Positions 55,627 through 64,000 of a stretch of DNA of 64,000 nt are shown here, piece by piece; within the stretch, counting starts at the first letter, position 1, and each line of letters begins with the position of its first letter. Source of the DNA: Bog-375 sp049587755 (lineage in GTDB: Bacteria; Acidobacteriota; Terriglobia; Bryobacterales; Bryobacteraceae). Location of the stretch: the NCBI GenBank assembly GCA_049587755.1, contig JBAVEN010000085.1, positions 6,356 to 70,355 on the forward strand. The letters are read 5' to 3'. Under the pieces are notes generated by a model that ran no database searches, was not told the DNA's origin, and worked only from the letters and a program-made list of their open reading frames with translations. Position numbers and translations under genes: made by a program.

Positions 55627-56009
55627 ACGCTTCTGCCCTAATCGCGATTCTCCAGCAGGAGGCTGAAGCGGAAGCTTTCGCCAACGCCATCCAGCTCGAT
55701 CCGGTCCGTCTGCTTTCCAGCATCTCTGCCCTGGAGGTCTCCGTTGTCATGGAGTCGCGTAAAGGTCCGGCCGGCGGCAGGGATCTGGACCTGTTGTTGC
55801 ATCGGGCGCAAGTCGAAATCGTCCCCTTCACTGCCGAGCAGTTTGAGCTCGCCCGCACCGCCTACCGCAAGTTTGGCAAGGGGCATCACGCCGCCGCACT
55901 GAATTTGGGCGACTGCTGTTCCTACGCGCTGGCGAAGGTCTCCGGCCAGAGGCTGTTGGCCAAAGGCAACGACTTTCGCCGGACGGACCTTTCGCTGATG
56001 CCGGCCTGA
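55617..56009 (+). CDS. vapC: VapC-type PIN-domain toxin
   Basis: 130 residues from ATG 55617. PIN-domain acidic residues are in place: Asp4 in MVIDASALIAIL, Glu in SALEVSVVME, Asp in LNLGDCCSYALAK and Asp in LLAKGNDFRRTDL. Such toxins are ribonucleases that cut tRNA or rRNA. It follows and overlaps vapB, and all catalytic positions are kept, so this is the one TA pair in the window that looks intact. Confidence 0.92.
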   Translation: MVIDASALIAILQQEAEAEAFANAIQLDPVRLLSSISALEVSVVMESRKGPAGGRDLDLLLHRAQVEIVPFTAEQFELARTAYRKFGKGHHAAALNLGDCCSYALAKVSGQRLLAKGNDFRRTDLSLMPA

Positions 56010-56160
56010 CTCTCCGATCCGCAAGTCGTCCGCAAGCTCGACACTCCTTACTGTTCACTATTCCTCCACCTCCTGCCGGGTTATCCCAGGTGAAGGAGCG
56101 ATTTGCCCCACTTGTTGGGTAATGTAGCCCAATCAAAAGTCCGATTGCGGCCGCCTTCCT

Positions 56161-56184
56161 GTTGAAATCCTCAACAAATTCAAC
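56161..56184 (+). promoter_or_regulatory. Possible operator upstream of the electron-transfer cluster
   Basis: GTTGAA and TTCAAC form an inverted repeat with a 12-base centre, about 105 bases before the cytochrome start, in the 279-base gap after vapC. It could bind a dimeric regulator. There is no good promoter hexamer pair to support it. Confidence 0.25.
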
Positions 56185-56288
56185 TCTATGGCTGCTTTTC
56201 GATCAAAAGGTCTGTTGGTGCTTGTATTGCCTGTTAGCCACCGGATCGTCCCTGTGCAACGAGGCGGTTTGCGCGGAAAGAGGGAGCA

Positions 56289-56747
56289 TTGCGGCGTTTG
56301 GTGCGGGATGCAGGTCACTTGATTCGTCCGGCCCTGATTTTGCTGGCCGGTCTGGCTGTCTTTCTGGTGGTGCGCAGCGCTATTGTCCCCAAGGCCTTTG
56401 GACAATACGGCCACTATCGCCCCGGTGCCCTTGCGCTGGTCCGGCAGCATCCCATCGCTTACGCCGGGCAAGCTACCTGCGTGGTCTGTCATGTTGACGA
56501 AGCCGCGGCCCGCGCCGCCGGCAAACACGCTCACGTAGCCTGCGAAGCCTGTCATGGGCCCCTGGCGCAGCACGCCGACGATCCGGCGGCGCACGTTCCG
56601 CAACTGCCCGACGTCGCCAACCTCTGCCGGCGCTGCCATGAAAAAGACGCGGCCAAGCCGCGCAATTTCCCCCAGGTGGTTACTGCCGAGCATTCCGGCG
56701 GCGTGGCCTGCAATCAGTGCCATCAACCACACAACCCGCACCTCTGA
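56289..56747 (+). CDS. Membrane-anchored tetraheme cytochrome c
   Basis: 152 residues from TTG 56289 with GAGGGAG just upstream (GTG 56301 is an alternative). One N-terminal membrane helix (about 13-33) serves as an anchor or uncleaved signal. Four CxxCH heme motifs follow at residues 64-68 (CVVCH), 85-89 (CEACH), 113-117 (CRRCH) and 141-145 (CNQCH), with extra His residues for bis-His ligation. Size and order resemble NrfH/NapC-like or DsrJ-like subunits. It begins a run with an iron-sulfur protein and an NrfD-type protein. Confidence 0.9.
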   Translation: MRRLVRDAGHLIRPALILLAGLAVFLVVRSAIVPKAFGQYGHYRPGALALVRQHPIAYAGQATCVVCHVDEAAARAAGKHAHVACEACHGPLAQHADDPAAHVPQLPDVANLCRRCHEKDAAKPRNFPQVVTAEHSGGVACNQCHQPHNPHL

Positions 56748-56762
56748 GGCAAGGAGACGAGC

Positions 56763-57503
56763 ATGGATATCAGCCGGCGCGATTTGTTCAAAGTAGGCGG
56801 CAAGCTGCTGGTGCTGGCGTCGGTCGGCGCGACGCTGGAACAGATCACCGGCGCCGAGCCCCCCAGCGATGCCTACAAAATGGCCGATCACTGGTGGGGG
56901 ATGATCATCGACATCGACCTGTGCATCGGCTGCGGCAACTGCGTGCGCGCTTGCTCGAAGGAAAACAACGTGCCGCAGGGCTACTTCCGTACCTGGGTGG
57001 AACGGTACCAGGTTGCGGACGAAGACCAGCCGCAGGTGGATTCGCCCGATGGCGGCATGGAGGGCTTCCCGCCTTCCACGCGCGAGGACCTCAAGAGCTT
57101 CTTCGTCCCCAAGCTGTGCAACCATTGTGCCGATTCGCCTTGTGTACAGGTCTGCCCGGTCGGCGCCACCTTTGTCAGTCCGGATGGCGTGGTGCTGGTG
57201 GATGAAACTTATTGCCTGGGCTGCCGCTATTGCGTGCAAGCCTGCCCGTATGGCTGCCGCTACCTGCATCCTCAGAAGCAGACGGTCGACAAATGCACGC
57301 TCTGCTATCACCGCATCACCAAGGGCCTCACCACGGCCTGCTGTGAAAACTGCCCCACCGGCGCACGCCTGCTGGTGGATTTCAAGAACCCCAAGGATCC
57401 GGTGCACGAGATCATGCGCAACAACAAGGTCGAAGTACTGAAGCCGTACATGGCCACCCGGGCCAAGGTCTACTACAAGAACCTGGACGGCGCGGTGCGT
57501 TAG
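56763..57503 (+). CDS. Tat-exported four-cluster iron-sulfur protein (HybA/NrfC/DsrO type)
   Basis: 246 residues. The N-terminus has a twin-arginine motif (SRRDLFKVGG) and a hydrophobic stretch, a Tat signal or anchor. Four [4Fe-4S] clusters are predicted from the cysteines: LCIGCGNCVRACSKE, LCNHCADSPCVQVCP, TYCLGCRYCVQACPYGC and KCTLCYHR with CENCPTGA. This pattern is that of the periplasmic electron-transfer subunits of DMSO-reductase-type, Nrf and Dsr complexes. It would link the cytochrome and the NrfD-type membrane protein; the adjacent catalytic subunit is missing. Confidence 0.93.
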   Translation: MDISRRDLFKVGGKLLVLASVGATLEQITGAEPPSDAYKMADHWWGMIIDIDLCIGCGNCVRACSKENNVPQGYFRTWVERYQVADEDQPQVDSPDGGMEGFPPSTREDLKSFFVPKLCNHCADSPCVQVCPVGATFVSPDGVVLVDETYCLGCRYCVQACPYGCRYLHPQKQTVDKCTLCYHRITKGLTTACCENCPTGARLLVDFKNPKDPVHEIMRNNKVEVLKPYMATRAKVYYKNLDGAVR

Positions 57504-57515
57504 AGGAGCGACGCG

Positions 57516-58685
57516 ATGATAGCTGGCGTAAACGGTTTCATGTACCCGAACGAGGTGGAGTTGCAATGGAGCGTTCTCATCGTGCTCTACCCCTACATCA
57601 CCGGCCTGGTAGCCGGAGCCTTCATTCTGGCTTCGCTCGAGCGGGTTTTCAAAGTGGATGCGGTGCGGCCCACCTACCGGCTGGCGCTGCTGACGGCGCT
57701 GGCCTTCCTGCTGGTTGCTCCACTGCCCTTGCAGCTTCACCTGGGACACCCGGAACGGTCGTTTGAAATGTACCTGACGCCGCACACTTCCTCGGCCATG
57801 GCCATGTTCGGCTTCGTTTACCTGTGGTACCTCACGGTGGTGCTGCTGGTCGAAATCTGGCTCGAATACCGCGCCGAAATCGTCGGGCTGGCGCAAACCA
57901 CCACCGGCATCCGCCGCCTCATTTACCGGGCGCTGACGCTGGGTTCCTACAACGTCAGCCCTGAGGCGCGCCGCATCGACGACAAGATCGGTTACGCCGT
58001 CACCGTGATTGGCATCCCCTCGGCGTTTCTGCTCCACGGCTATGTGGGCTTCATCTTCGGCTCGGTAAAGGCCAATCCCTGGTGGTCCACCCCGCTGATG
58101 CCCATCGTGTTCCTGTTCTCGGCCATGGTCTCCGGTATTGCCGCGGTCATGGTGCTCTACGCGATTTCGTCAAAACTACGCAAAGCGGCCATCGATATGC
58201 GATGCCTGGACACCATCGCGCGCTATCTCTTCTACACTTTCGTCATCGACTTCACGCTGGAAATGCTGGACCTGGTGCACCGCACCTATGAAGCGGACGA
58301 AAGCTTCCGCAGCCTGGATTTCATGGTGCACACGCGGCTGTGGTTCTCGCAGGTGATTCTGCAAATCATGCTGGGCACGCTGGTGCCGTTGGCGCTTCTC
58401 GCCGCCAACCAGTTGTGGAAGTTCGGCGAGGGGGCTCGCAAGGCGATGTACATGGCCGCCGGCGGTTTGACCCTGATCGGCATCTTCGCCATGCGCTGGA
58501 ATGTGGTGATCGGCGGGCAACTGTTCTCGAAGAGCTTTCTCGGCTACACCTCTTACAAGATGGAGCTGGTGGCGAAGGAAGGGTTGCTGCCGGCGATCGC
58601 GCTGATGATCCTGCCGTTGGTGATTTTCCTGGTGTTGATCAAACTGCTGCCGCCCTGGCAGAAGGAAGAGGCTCACCAAGCCTGA
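57516..58685 (+). CDS. NrfD/PsrC-type quinone-interacting membrane protein
   Basis: 389 residues with eight to ten membrane helices, starting 12 bases after the iron-sulfur gene. NrfD-family features include PLPLQLHLGHPERSFEMYLT and the later SAFLLHGYVGFIFGSVKANP with W-W-S-T-P-L-M-P, the Pro-rich quinone-site motif. NrfD-like subunits take electrons from or give them to quinones and pass them to the periplasmic FeS subunit. With the two genes upstream it makes a cytochrome-FeS-NrfD module like DsrJOP or NrfBCD. Confidence 0.92.
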   Translation: MIAGVNGFMYPNEVELQWSVLIVLYPYITGLVAGAFILASLERVFKVDAVRPTYRLALLTALAFLLVAPLPLQLHLGHPERSFEMYLTPHTSSAMAMFGFVYLWYLTVVLLVEIWLEYRAEIVGLAQTTTGIRRLIYRALTLGSYNVSPEARRIDDKIGYAVTVIGIPSAFLLHGYVGFIFGSVKANPWWSTPLMPIVFLFSAMVSGIAAVMVLYAISSKLRKAAIDMRCLDTIARYLFYTFVIDFTLEMLDLVHRTYEADESFRSLDFMVHTRLWFSQVILQIMLGTLVPLALLAANQLWKFGEGARKAMYMAAGGLTLIGIFAMRWNVVIGGQLFSKSFLGYTSYKMELVAKEGLLPAIALMILPLVIFLVLIKLLPPWQKEEAHQA

Positions 58686-58695
58686 GGAGGTTGCC

Positions 58696-60438
58696 GTGCC
58701 GCAACCGGAGTGGGAGTCGCTCGCGCGCGAGGTCCGGGACCTCGCCGAGCGCGTGGCCTCGATGGAGCAGCGGCTGCGCCTGGCGGAGGCGCGCGTCACG
58801 CCGGCGGAGGCCCCCTCCGAAACCATCGAAGCCGTGGCGGAGGAATCGGGCGTCCTTGCCTCCTCGCAACCGTTGGAACAAGCCGTGGGGCTGCTTCCGC
58901 TGGTTGGCCGCGCCCTGTTGGGCATGGCCGGCGCCTACCTGCTGCGCGCTCTCAGCGAATCCGGCGCACTGCCCGACCACGTGGGGATTGCTGCCGGCAT
59001 TGTTTACGCCGGCGGTTGGCTGATGTGGGCGGCGCGAGTTCCCGCCAAAGAAACGTTGGCGGCCGCGGTTTACAGCCTGACCGCGGCTACGGTCCTGGTG
59101 CCGCTGCTTTGGGAAGCTACGGTCAGTTTGCACGCCATTTCGGCGGGAACGGCCGGGGCCACCCTTTTTCTCTTCGCGGTTTTTGGCATGACGGTGTCCT
59201 GGCACAAGAATCTGCTGGTAGTGTCCACCATCGCTACGCTAGCCGCCTTAGGTGCGGGCGTCGCTCTGCTCTTGGGCACCCATGACGTATTGCCACTGAC
59301 CTTCCTGTTTCTGGCCATCGCCGCGGCCGTGGAGGCATCGGCTTGCCTGGATCATTGGCTCAACGAGCGATGGTTGACCGCCGTCACCGCCGATCTTTCC
59401 GTGCTGCTTGCCACCTGGCTGGTTACCAATGACCGGGGCCTTCCGGAGACCTATGCCGCCATCCCTCACCTCTGGCTCTTCGGCGCGCAGGTGGCGTTGC
59501 TGGCCATCTACCTGGCCAGCACCATCGTCCGCACGCTGCTGCGCGGCTTCAACTTCACCCTATTCGAAACGGCGCAAGTCGGCTTCGCTTTCCTGATCAG
59601 TGTCAGCGGAGGCTTGAGCCTTTCGCGCGCCGATGCCCGGCTGGCACCCGTCATGGCAACGCTGGCGCTGACATGCGCCGCCGCATGCTACCTGGTCTCG
59701 TTTGCGCGTCTCGAGCGGAAAGTCGGCCCGGGCCGAAACTTTTACACCTACTCCACGTTCGGCATTCTGCTGGCGCTGGCCGGCAGCCGCATCCTGCTTT
59801 CCGGCGTCGAGCTGGCGGGCGTGTGGTCCGCGCTGGCGGTCGCGGGCATTTGGGCTGGCGGCCGCTTCGGACGGCTGACGCTCCAGGTCCATGGAGGCAT
59901 CTATCTGCTATTGGCGTTGGCAGTTTCCGGCGCCCCGCAACAAGCCGCGGCGTTTCTGCTGGGCTCCGCCGAGTGGCCGGGCGCCAGGTTGGACGCACTG
60001 CTATTCGGGGCCCTAACCGCGGCGCTGGCCTACGGACTAGCAATCGGCTATCGACGCCGGGCCGGCGCCTCGCTGAGTTCGGACACTCTTCGCCTGGTGC
60101 TGGCCGCTACGTTTCTCGGCTTGGCCGCGGGCGTTTTCGCCGGCGGGTTGACCGGGCTGCACCACGCCATCTCCGGCCCCGGCGCCAGCCACGCCTATTG
60201 CGCCACGCTGCGCACCAGCGTCATCGTGATCGCAGCCGTGCTGCTTGCCTGGCTGGGGCCGCGATTCGAACGCCTCGAGCTCACCCGCCTGGTTTATCCC
60301 GCCATGGTCCTCGGCGGCTACCGCCTGCTCACAGAAGACCTGCACCAGGACCGCAAAGTGGCCCTCTTTCTCTCTCTGCTGATTTACGGCGCCACCCTCA
60401 CCGCGCTCCCGCGGCTGCGCCGAACCGCCAGCCAGTGA
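58696..60438 (+). CDS. Large polytopic membrane protein, DUF2339-like
   Basis: 580 residues from GTG 58696, GAGGAGG six bases upstream and ten bases after the NrfD gene. An N-terminal coiled-coil-like segment (LAREVRDLAERVASMEQRLR) and acidic linker are followed by some sixteen hydrophobic helices to the end. The coiled-coil plus many-TM layout and the SLSRADARLAPVMATLALTC region resemble DUF2339 proteins, but no catalytic motif is seen. The tight spacing puts it in the electron-transfer operon; its role there is unknown. Confidence 0.8.
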   Translation: MPQPEWESLAREVRDLAERVASMEQRLRLAEARVTPAEAPSETIEAVAEESGVLASSQPLEQAVGLLPLVGRALLGMAGAYLLRALSESGALPDHVGIAAGIVYAGGWLMWAARVPAKETLAAAVYSLTAATVLVPLLWEATVSLHAISAGTAGATLFLFAVFGMTVSWHKNLLVVSTIATLAALGAGVALLLGTHDVLPLTFLFLAIAAAVEASACLDHWLNERWLTAVTADLSVLLATWLVTNDRGLPETYAAIPHLWLFGAQVALLAIYLASTIVRTLLRGFNFTLFETAQVGFAFLISVSGGLSLSRADARLAPVMATLALTCAAACYLVSFARLERKVGPGRNFYTYSTFGILLALAGSRILLSGVELAGVWSALAVAGIWAGGRFGRLTLQVHGGIYLLLALAVSGAPQQAAAFLLGSAEWPGARLDALLFGALTAALAYGLAIGYRRRAGASLSSDTLRLVLAATFLGLAAGVFAGGLTGLHHAISGPGASHAYCATLRTSVIVIAAVLLAWLGPRFERLELTRLVYPAMVLGGYRLLTEDLHQDRKVALFLSLLIYGATLTALPRLRRTASQ

Positions 60439-60441
60439 CGA

Positions 60442-61491
60442 CTATTCTTTGCTGGCGGTGAGGCGGACGATGGCTTTGCGGGTGCCATCCACGAGCGTGC
60501 CGCTCCTGTCGGGGCCGAAACGGGATTGCAAGGTGCGGTAGCCGGCGAGGGCTTCGTCGCGGCGGCCAGCGGCTTCCAACAGGGCGCTGCGAATATAAGC
60601 ATGCGTCAGGGGATCGGAATCGTCAGGGCCCTCCCGTTGCAGCAGCCAGTCAAAGGTGTCCAGGTGATCCGCAGGCGGCACGGCGCTCAAGAAGGCGGCC
60701 GTGTCCTCATCGGGCTCAACAATGTGCTCCCAGTATAGGTTCAGGATGTCGTGAGCCGAACGCGCGTTCAGATCGCCGTGCTCCTTGCGGATGTCGTTGG
60801 CCACGCGAATGATTTCCACTTTCGCTTCGGGCGTATCCTCGTTACGGAGCGCGCTCAATTGCATAGTGCGCACGTAAGGCCGCAGGCCGGGGCGCGGCGA
60901 GGCGAGCGCAGCGGCGAAGTGCTCAGCCGCCTTGGCCAGCCCTTGGTGGTTCCAGAGAATCCAGTGGCCCCACATGGCGTGAGCGTAGGGGTTTGCTGGG
61001 TCCTTCCGGAGGGCGTCGCGATAGGCGGACTCGGGGTCAGGGCTGGATGGCGATTCGCGGCCGCGCAGAAAATACGACCAGCCGAGATGCGCCAGCAAAT
61101 CGGCTTGGCGCTGCGGCAACTTCGCCGATGCCGCGCCGCGGATCAGGACGGGTTCGAGCTTTTCGGTGATCGAGGCAAACGTCTGATCGCCCGAGACACG
61201 GATGTTATCCAGCCACCCGATCGCAACATCTTCTTGGGCCTGTTGGACGCGCGCGGAACTTACACCAAATGCGGCAGCCTGGGCGAGAGTCTTCCAGGCC
61301 GACTCGTAGTCGGAAGCGCGGAGTTGCAGCGCTGCGTCAGCAAGCAGATGATCGGTGACGCGGCGCTTTTCCACCTGGCCGGAGAGGAACGCCCAGCCGC
61401 CGTAGATTCCCGCGATCAGGGAGAAGACGGCGGTGATGGAGCCGACCCAGGCTAACGGAGTGGAAGGTTTTCTGACCGCCATGAGATCCAT
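60442..61491 (-). CDS. Membrane-anchored TPR-like protein of unknown function
   Basis: 349 residues. One N-terminal membrane helix (PLAWVGSITAVFSLIAGIYG) is followed by a helical repeat region, including LADAALQLRASDYESAWKTL and SAYRDALRKDPANPYAHAMW, a TPR-like pattern. No enzyme motif is seen. Its stop is three bases from the stop of the convergent DUF2339-like gene. Function unknown. Confidence 0.75.
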   Translation of the reverse strand: MDLMAVRKPSTPLAWVGSITAVFSLIAGIYGGWAFLSGQVEKRRVTDHLLADAALQLRASDYESAWKTLAQAAAFGVSSARVQQAQEDVAIGWLDNIRVSGDQTFASITEKLEPVLIRGAASAKLPQRQADLLAHLGWSYFLRGRESPSSPDPESAYRDALRKDPANPYAHAMWGHWILWNHQGLAKAAEHFAAALASPRPGLRPYVRTMQLSALRNEDTPEAKVEIIRVANDIRKEHGDLNARSAHDILNLYWEHIVEPDEDTAAFLSAVPPADHLDTFDWLLQREGPDDSDPLTHAYIRSALLEAAGRRDEALAGYRTLQSRFGPDRSGTLVDGTRKAIVRLTASKE

Positions 61492-61719
61492 ATTATTTCA
61501 CTAAAGGCTTCGAATTAGAAGACATCCCTGCGGAAAGCGCGGAAAGGGCGGGCATGGTGTTCGCCGATCATGTCGAGGCAATCCGCCTCAATCTGTTCGT
61601 AAGGCGCGCCGACGAGTATTTCACCGTGGGCGATAATGACCTGGTAGCTGGTGCGGAGACGGTCGAAGCCGCGTTCGAACGCCCTCGGCAACAGCACCAG
61701 CGGATTGCGGCTCGGCCCT

Positions 61720-62085
61720 TTACTTGGCCCGTCTCGCCACGAACTCTTCGGTGGCCACGTCGCCCACATGGCGCGTGAACTTGATCTCGTCGCCGGAGAT
61801 TTTGCCGGTATAGGTGATGTGTAGCGGCTGACCCTGGAAATCCAAGTTCTCCACGAAGGAGATTTCGTCGCCCTTCACCGTCCCTTCGGTGATCGCGGTA
61901 TCGCCATATTGCGACTTCGCCCGGCCGGTTAGTTTGTCGCCATCCACCTTGAAGTCGTACGTGTAATTCTGAACGCCGATCTGCGTGTCAATGGCAGCGG
62001 TCCACTTGCCGGTAACGTCGGCCCACGCCGGAACCAGCATAAGGAGCGCCAGCGCGGTCCCCAGCAGCAGTCTGCGTCCCTTCAT
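61720..62085 (-). CDS. Small secreted beta-rich protein
   Basis: 121 residues from ATG 62085, with GGGAGG upstream; TTG 62091 is less likely. Signal peptide MKGRRLLLGTALALLMLVPA. The mature part is a short beta-strand protein (GKWTAAIDTQIGVQNYTYDF; GTVKGDEISFVENLDFQGQP; ITYTGKISGDEIKFTRHVGD), a lipocalin-like layout common in small acidobacterial exported proteins. Function unknown. Confidence 0.72.
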   Translation of the reverse strand: MKGRRLLLGTALALLMLVPAWADVTGKWTAAIDTQIGVQNYTYDFKVDGDKLTGRAKSQYGDTAITEGTVKGDEISFVENLDFQGQPLHITYTGKISGDEIKFTRHVGDVATEEFVARRAK

Positions 62086-62139
62086 GGTCAACCTCCCTAT
62101 CCGATTATTTCGGCCTGTGCCCGATGACTTGCGTCCGCG

Positions 62140-62865
62140 TCACAGCTCCAGTTTACCCTGGTAGACCATCTCGTCCGGAAAGAAATCCTGTGCGAGCTTG
62201 AGGCGGCCGATCTCGGCGGCGAATTCGACCTTGTCCTTCCGCGTAATCTCGTTGCTCCGCGGGAAGAGATACACAATCACCGGCCCCTCTTCGTGCATCA
62301 GCACCTCCACGCTCGCGGGCCTCATATCCTTCTTCCCCTCGCGCTTGATTGCCGCGTGGTTCTTCAGCTCCGCGCCCAGGCTGTTGGGATCGCCATTGAT
62401 GGTGTGGTTGGGTATGCCGTATACCGCAATCGCATAATCGTTTTCATCCACGGACGGCGCATTCATCTCGCGCGCGATCAGTTGCGCCGCACTCACCGGC
62501 ATCGCGCTGATCCAGCGCAGGGTCAGAGTTGGCATCGGGCCGGAATCGGGGCTCCCGCTGTCGTTTGACCCGCGCCGCGAGCCGCCCATGCCGCCGTGCC
62601 GCCCCATTCCGGGAAGTCCAATGCCGATTCCGCCGATCCCGATGCCGCCGGGGCTCATGCCAACGCGCTGCTGCCCGGGCCCGCCCGACCCGTTCGGCGT
62701 CGGCGTCACCGTCTTTGCCCATGGGGAATCGGTGAGCACCTGCCGGGCTTCCTCGACGCTCCAGGCGGCGATTGGCTTGTCCTTCCAATCCTGGGGCCCG
62801 GCCGCCAGGGCCGCGGCGCCAGCGGCGGCCAGCACGAACCAGATATAAGTCTTTCGTTTGAGCAT
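62140..62865 (-). CDS. Secreted protein of unknown function, paralogue of 10690-11253
   Basis: 241 residues. Signal peptide (YIWFVLAAAGAAALAAG). The opening AAWSVEEARQVLTDSPWAKT and the end DEMVYQGKLEL match the family seen at 10690-11253. Between them lies a Gly-rich low-complexity stretch (GGIGIGGIGIGLPGMGRHGG) absent from the shorter paralogue, then TLTLRWISAMPVSAAQLIAR. No catalytic motif is seen. Two members 50 kb apart indicate a duplicated family of exported proteins. Confidence 0.75.
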   Translation of the reverse strand: MLKRKTYIWFVLAAAGAAALAAGPQDWKDKPIAAWSVEEARQVLTDSPWAKTVTPTPNGSGGPGQQRVGMSPGGIGIGGIGIGLPGMGRHGGMGGSRRGSNDSGSPDSGPMPTLTLRWISAMPVSAAQLIAREMNAPSVDENDYAIAVYGIPNHTINGDPNSLGAELKNHAAIKREGKKDMRPASVEVLMHEEGPVIVYLFPRSNEITRKDKVEFAAEIGRLKLAQDFFPDEMVYQGKLEL

Positions 62866-63073
62866 TCATTCTGTTAAACGTGTCCCGTCCATTGCCAGTT
62901 GCGGCGTCCCGGATTCTCGCCGGCGCGCCCGAAGGCTATAAAATAGCTTCACTTCCGTTTCAAACACGTTATAATCGGCAGGATCGCCCGGCGGCAGTGC
63001 CCGCGAGAGGGGAGGCGCGCGCGTGCCGCGCGCAGCCCGCATCGAGTTTAGCCCCACCACATGAGGGAAACTG

Positions 63074-63814
63074 ATGAGACGCCAAAGAATCCAAGTCGAT
63101 TTCCGAACTCGCTGGTTCCGGCCCATGGCTCTGCTGCCATTGGCGCTGGCCGTGGCGTCGCTGCCCGGCTTCGGCCAGCAAACCTACGTCAGCCGGTTTG
63201 ACCTGTTTACCGGCTACACCCATCTAGACAGCCCCCTCGTAAGTCTGCAAGAGAACGGCTTTCACTTCCAGACCGGGGTGCGAGCCAACACCTGGTTATC
63301 GCTGGGATTCGACTACAGCATTTCAGGGGGCGACCTGACGCTCACGCCAAACCTGCTGCTGCCCAGCCTGCAACAGGAGTTGGGCGCGGAACTCGGCCAA
63401 TTGGCGGCGGCGGGCGAGATTCCCGCCGGCTACAGCTTGGTGGTGCCGGCGCACTCGCGCACGCAGACCTTCGCCGCCGGGCCGCAGTTTTCTTACCGGC
63501 ACTTCAGCAAGGTGACGCTTTTCATCCGGCCATCGGCGGGCGCGATCCACGAATACGCTACTCCACAACCGCGAGACCCCATCGCCGCCGGCATCGCGGC
63601 GCAACTGGCGCCCTCCGGCTACAAGGTGGATACGGTGGCGTTCTACGGCTTCGGCGGCGGCGCCGATTTCGCCTTTTCGGGCCACGTGGGGGTGCGGGTG
63701 CAGGCCGATTTCGTGCACGACCATCTGTTCAGCGACCTGCTCGAGAACGGCCGCAATACCGTCCGCGTCTCAATCGGCCCGTGCTTCAACTTCGGCGGCA
63801 ACGTAGTGCATTGA
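63074..63814 (+). CDS. Outer-membrane beta-barrel-like protein
   Basis: 246 residues. After a basic start (MRRQRIQVDFRTRWFRPMAL) a signal-like helix (LLPLALAVASLPGFGQ) leads into alternating beta segments: SRFDLFTGYTHLDSPLVSLQ, LGFDYSISGGDLTLTP, GPQFSYRHFSKVTLFIRPSA, FYGFGGGADFAFSGHVGVRV and the closing NTVRVSIGPCFNFGGNVVH. This is the pattern of an OmpA-like or porin-like barrel, with a final aromatic strand. Exact role unknown. Confidence 0.75.
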   Translation: MRRQRIQVDFRTRWFRPMALLPLALAVASLPGFGQQTYVSRFDLFTGYTHLDSPLVSLQENGFHFQTGVRANTWLSLGFDYSISGGDLTLTPNLLLPSLQQELGAELGQLAAAGEIPAGYSLVVPAHSRTQTFAAGPQFSYRHFSKVTLFIRPSAGAIHEYATPQPRDPIAAGIAAQLAPSGYKVDTVAFYGFGGGADFAFSGHVGVRVQADFVHDHLFSDLLENGRNTVRVSIGPCFNFGGNVVH

Positions 63815-63904
63815 TCGCGCGAAACTCCGCGTCGCCCCAACCTGGGCCGCGCATGCCCGCCTCCGCAAAAGGCGGTAGCGCCGGCGGTCTTGCCTGTACG
63901 GAAT

Positions 63905-64000
63905 CATGACATCTGCGACATTCGGTATCAAGACATCTGCGACATTTTTGGGGTAGGATTCTCGGCCGAGAGTCGAGGAAATCATGCCCTGGAAGAAGGC
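63905..64000 (+). mobile_element. Left end of a probable IS481-type insertion sequence
   Basis: GACATCTGCGACATT occurs twice (63907-63921 and 63932-63946), followed by TTTGGGGTAG and a Shine-Dalgarno-led ATG reading MPWKK, the usual start of IS481-group transposases. Only the first bases lie in the window, so this is a lead. Confidence 0.5.
63984..64000 (+). CDS. Transposase start (truncated by window edge)
   Basis: Five codons (MPWKK) after GAGGAAATC, consistent with the start of an IS481-type transposase. The rest lies beyond the window. Confidence 0.4.

Noticed and set aside
61515..61719. Minus-strand open stretch with protein-like text (RAFERGFDRLRTSYQVIIAH), faintly like a loop of RND pumps.
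   Set aside because: No start codon of its own, no second supporting motif, and it is too short to assign; possible relic only.

Overview
The window is high-GC bacterial chromosome, most likely from an acidobacterium of the Solibacter/Bryobacter kind. This is an inference from gene content. The pointers are a protein built on the C-terminal domain first described in Solibacter (TIGR03437 type, 32256-33065), several serine/threonine kinases fused to TolB-like propellers, regulators with a CadC-type winged helix fused to a kinase or to TPRs, many small secreted proteins of unknown function, and remnants of toxin-antitoxin genes. No rRNA, CRISPR array, prophage or replication origin was seen.

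Layout. 1-7043: a kinase-propeller gene cut by the left edge, a methyltransferase, a TMTC-like membrane/TPR protein and a sigma-54 activator. 7175-10242: a flagellar cluster (flgM, flgN-like, flgK, flgL) divergent from the activator. 10243-19066: a hairpin-rich repeat, rimI, DUF465 and Smr genes, a secreted zincin, and two large winged-helix regulators. 19186-23330: a secreted protein, recA, a second copy of the repeat, a short RecA paralogue, an HU gene with a clear promoter and terminator, and tatA. 23423-31791: an orphan antitoxin, a secreted serine protease, the dnaG-rpoD pair, class II aldolase and a TPR protein. 32256-36276: secreted proteins, an aminotransferase and a mannose-6-phosphate isomerase. 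36355-46209: a run of thirteen minus-strand genes (yggS, glycosyltransferase, CocE-type hydrolase, tdh, acyP, apt, ispE, prs, rplY, pth, rpsF, rpsR, rplI), many overlapping by 1-4 bases. 46240-56009: glycolate-oxidase-type dehydrogenase, a broken RelBE-like pair, mdh, prolyl oligopeptidase, tRNA-His, a GT2 glycosyltransferase, a polytopic membrane protein and vapBC. 56289-60438: an electron-transfer module (tetraheme cytochrome, Tat-exported 4x[4Fe-4S] protein, NrfD-type quinone protein, large membrane protein) with no catalytic subunit beside it. 60442-64000: small exported proteins, a beta-barrel protein and the first bases of a probable IS481-type insertion sequence.

How the genes work together. 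The flagellar genes make the hook-filament junction proteins and their export control (FlgM holds sigma-28; FlgN-type chaperones deliver FlgK and FlgL), and the divergent sigma-54 activator is a plausible regulator. The dnaG-rpoD pair is the classic macromolecular-synthesis arrangement. The long minus-strand run joins ribosomal proteins, peptidyl-tRNA hydrolase, PRPP synthesis and use (prs, apt) and isoprenoid synthesis.

The least explained signals are the 234-bp repeat with four back-to-back hairpins (two inverted copies), the short RecA paralogue with Asp at the catalytic Glu position, and the electron-transfer module at 56-60 kb. Old duplications and decayed genes are also visible: a fragment of the sigma-54 activator, a propeller tail, a DUF433 fragment and a truncated RelE-like toxin.
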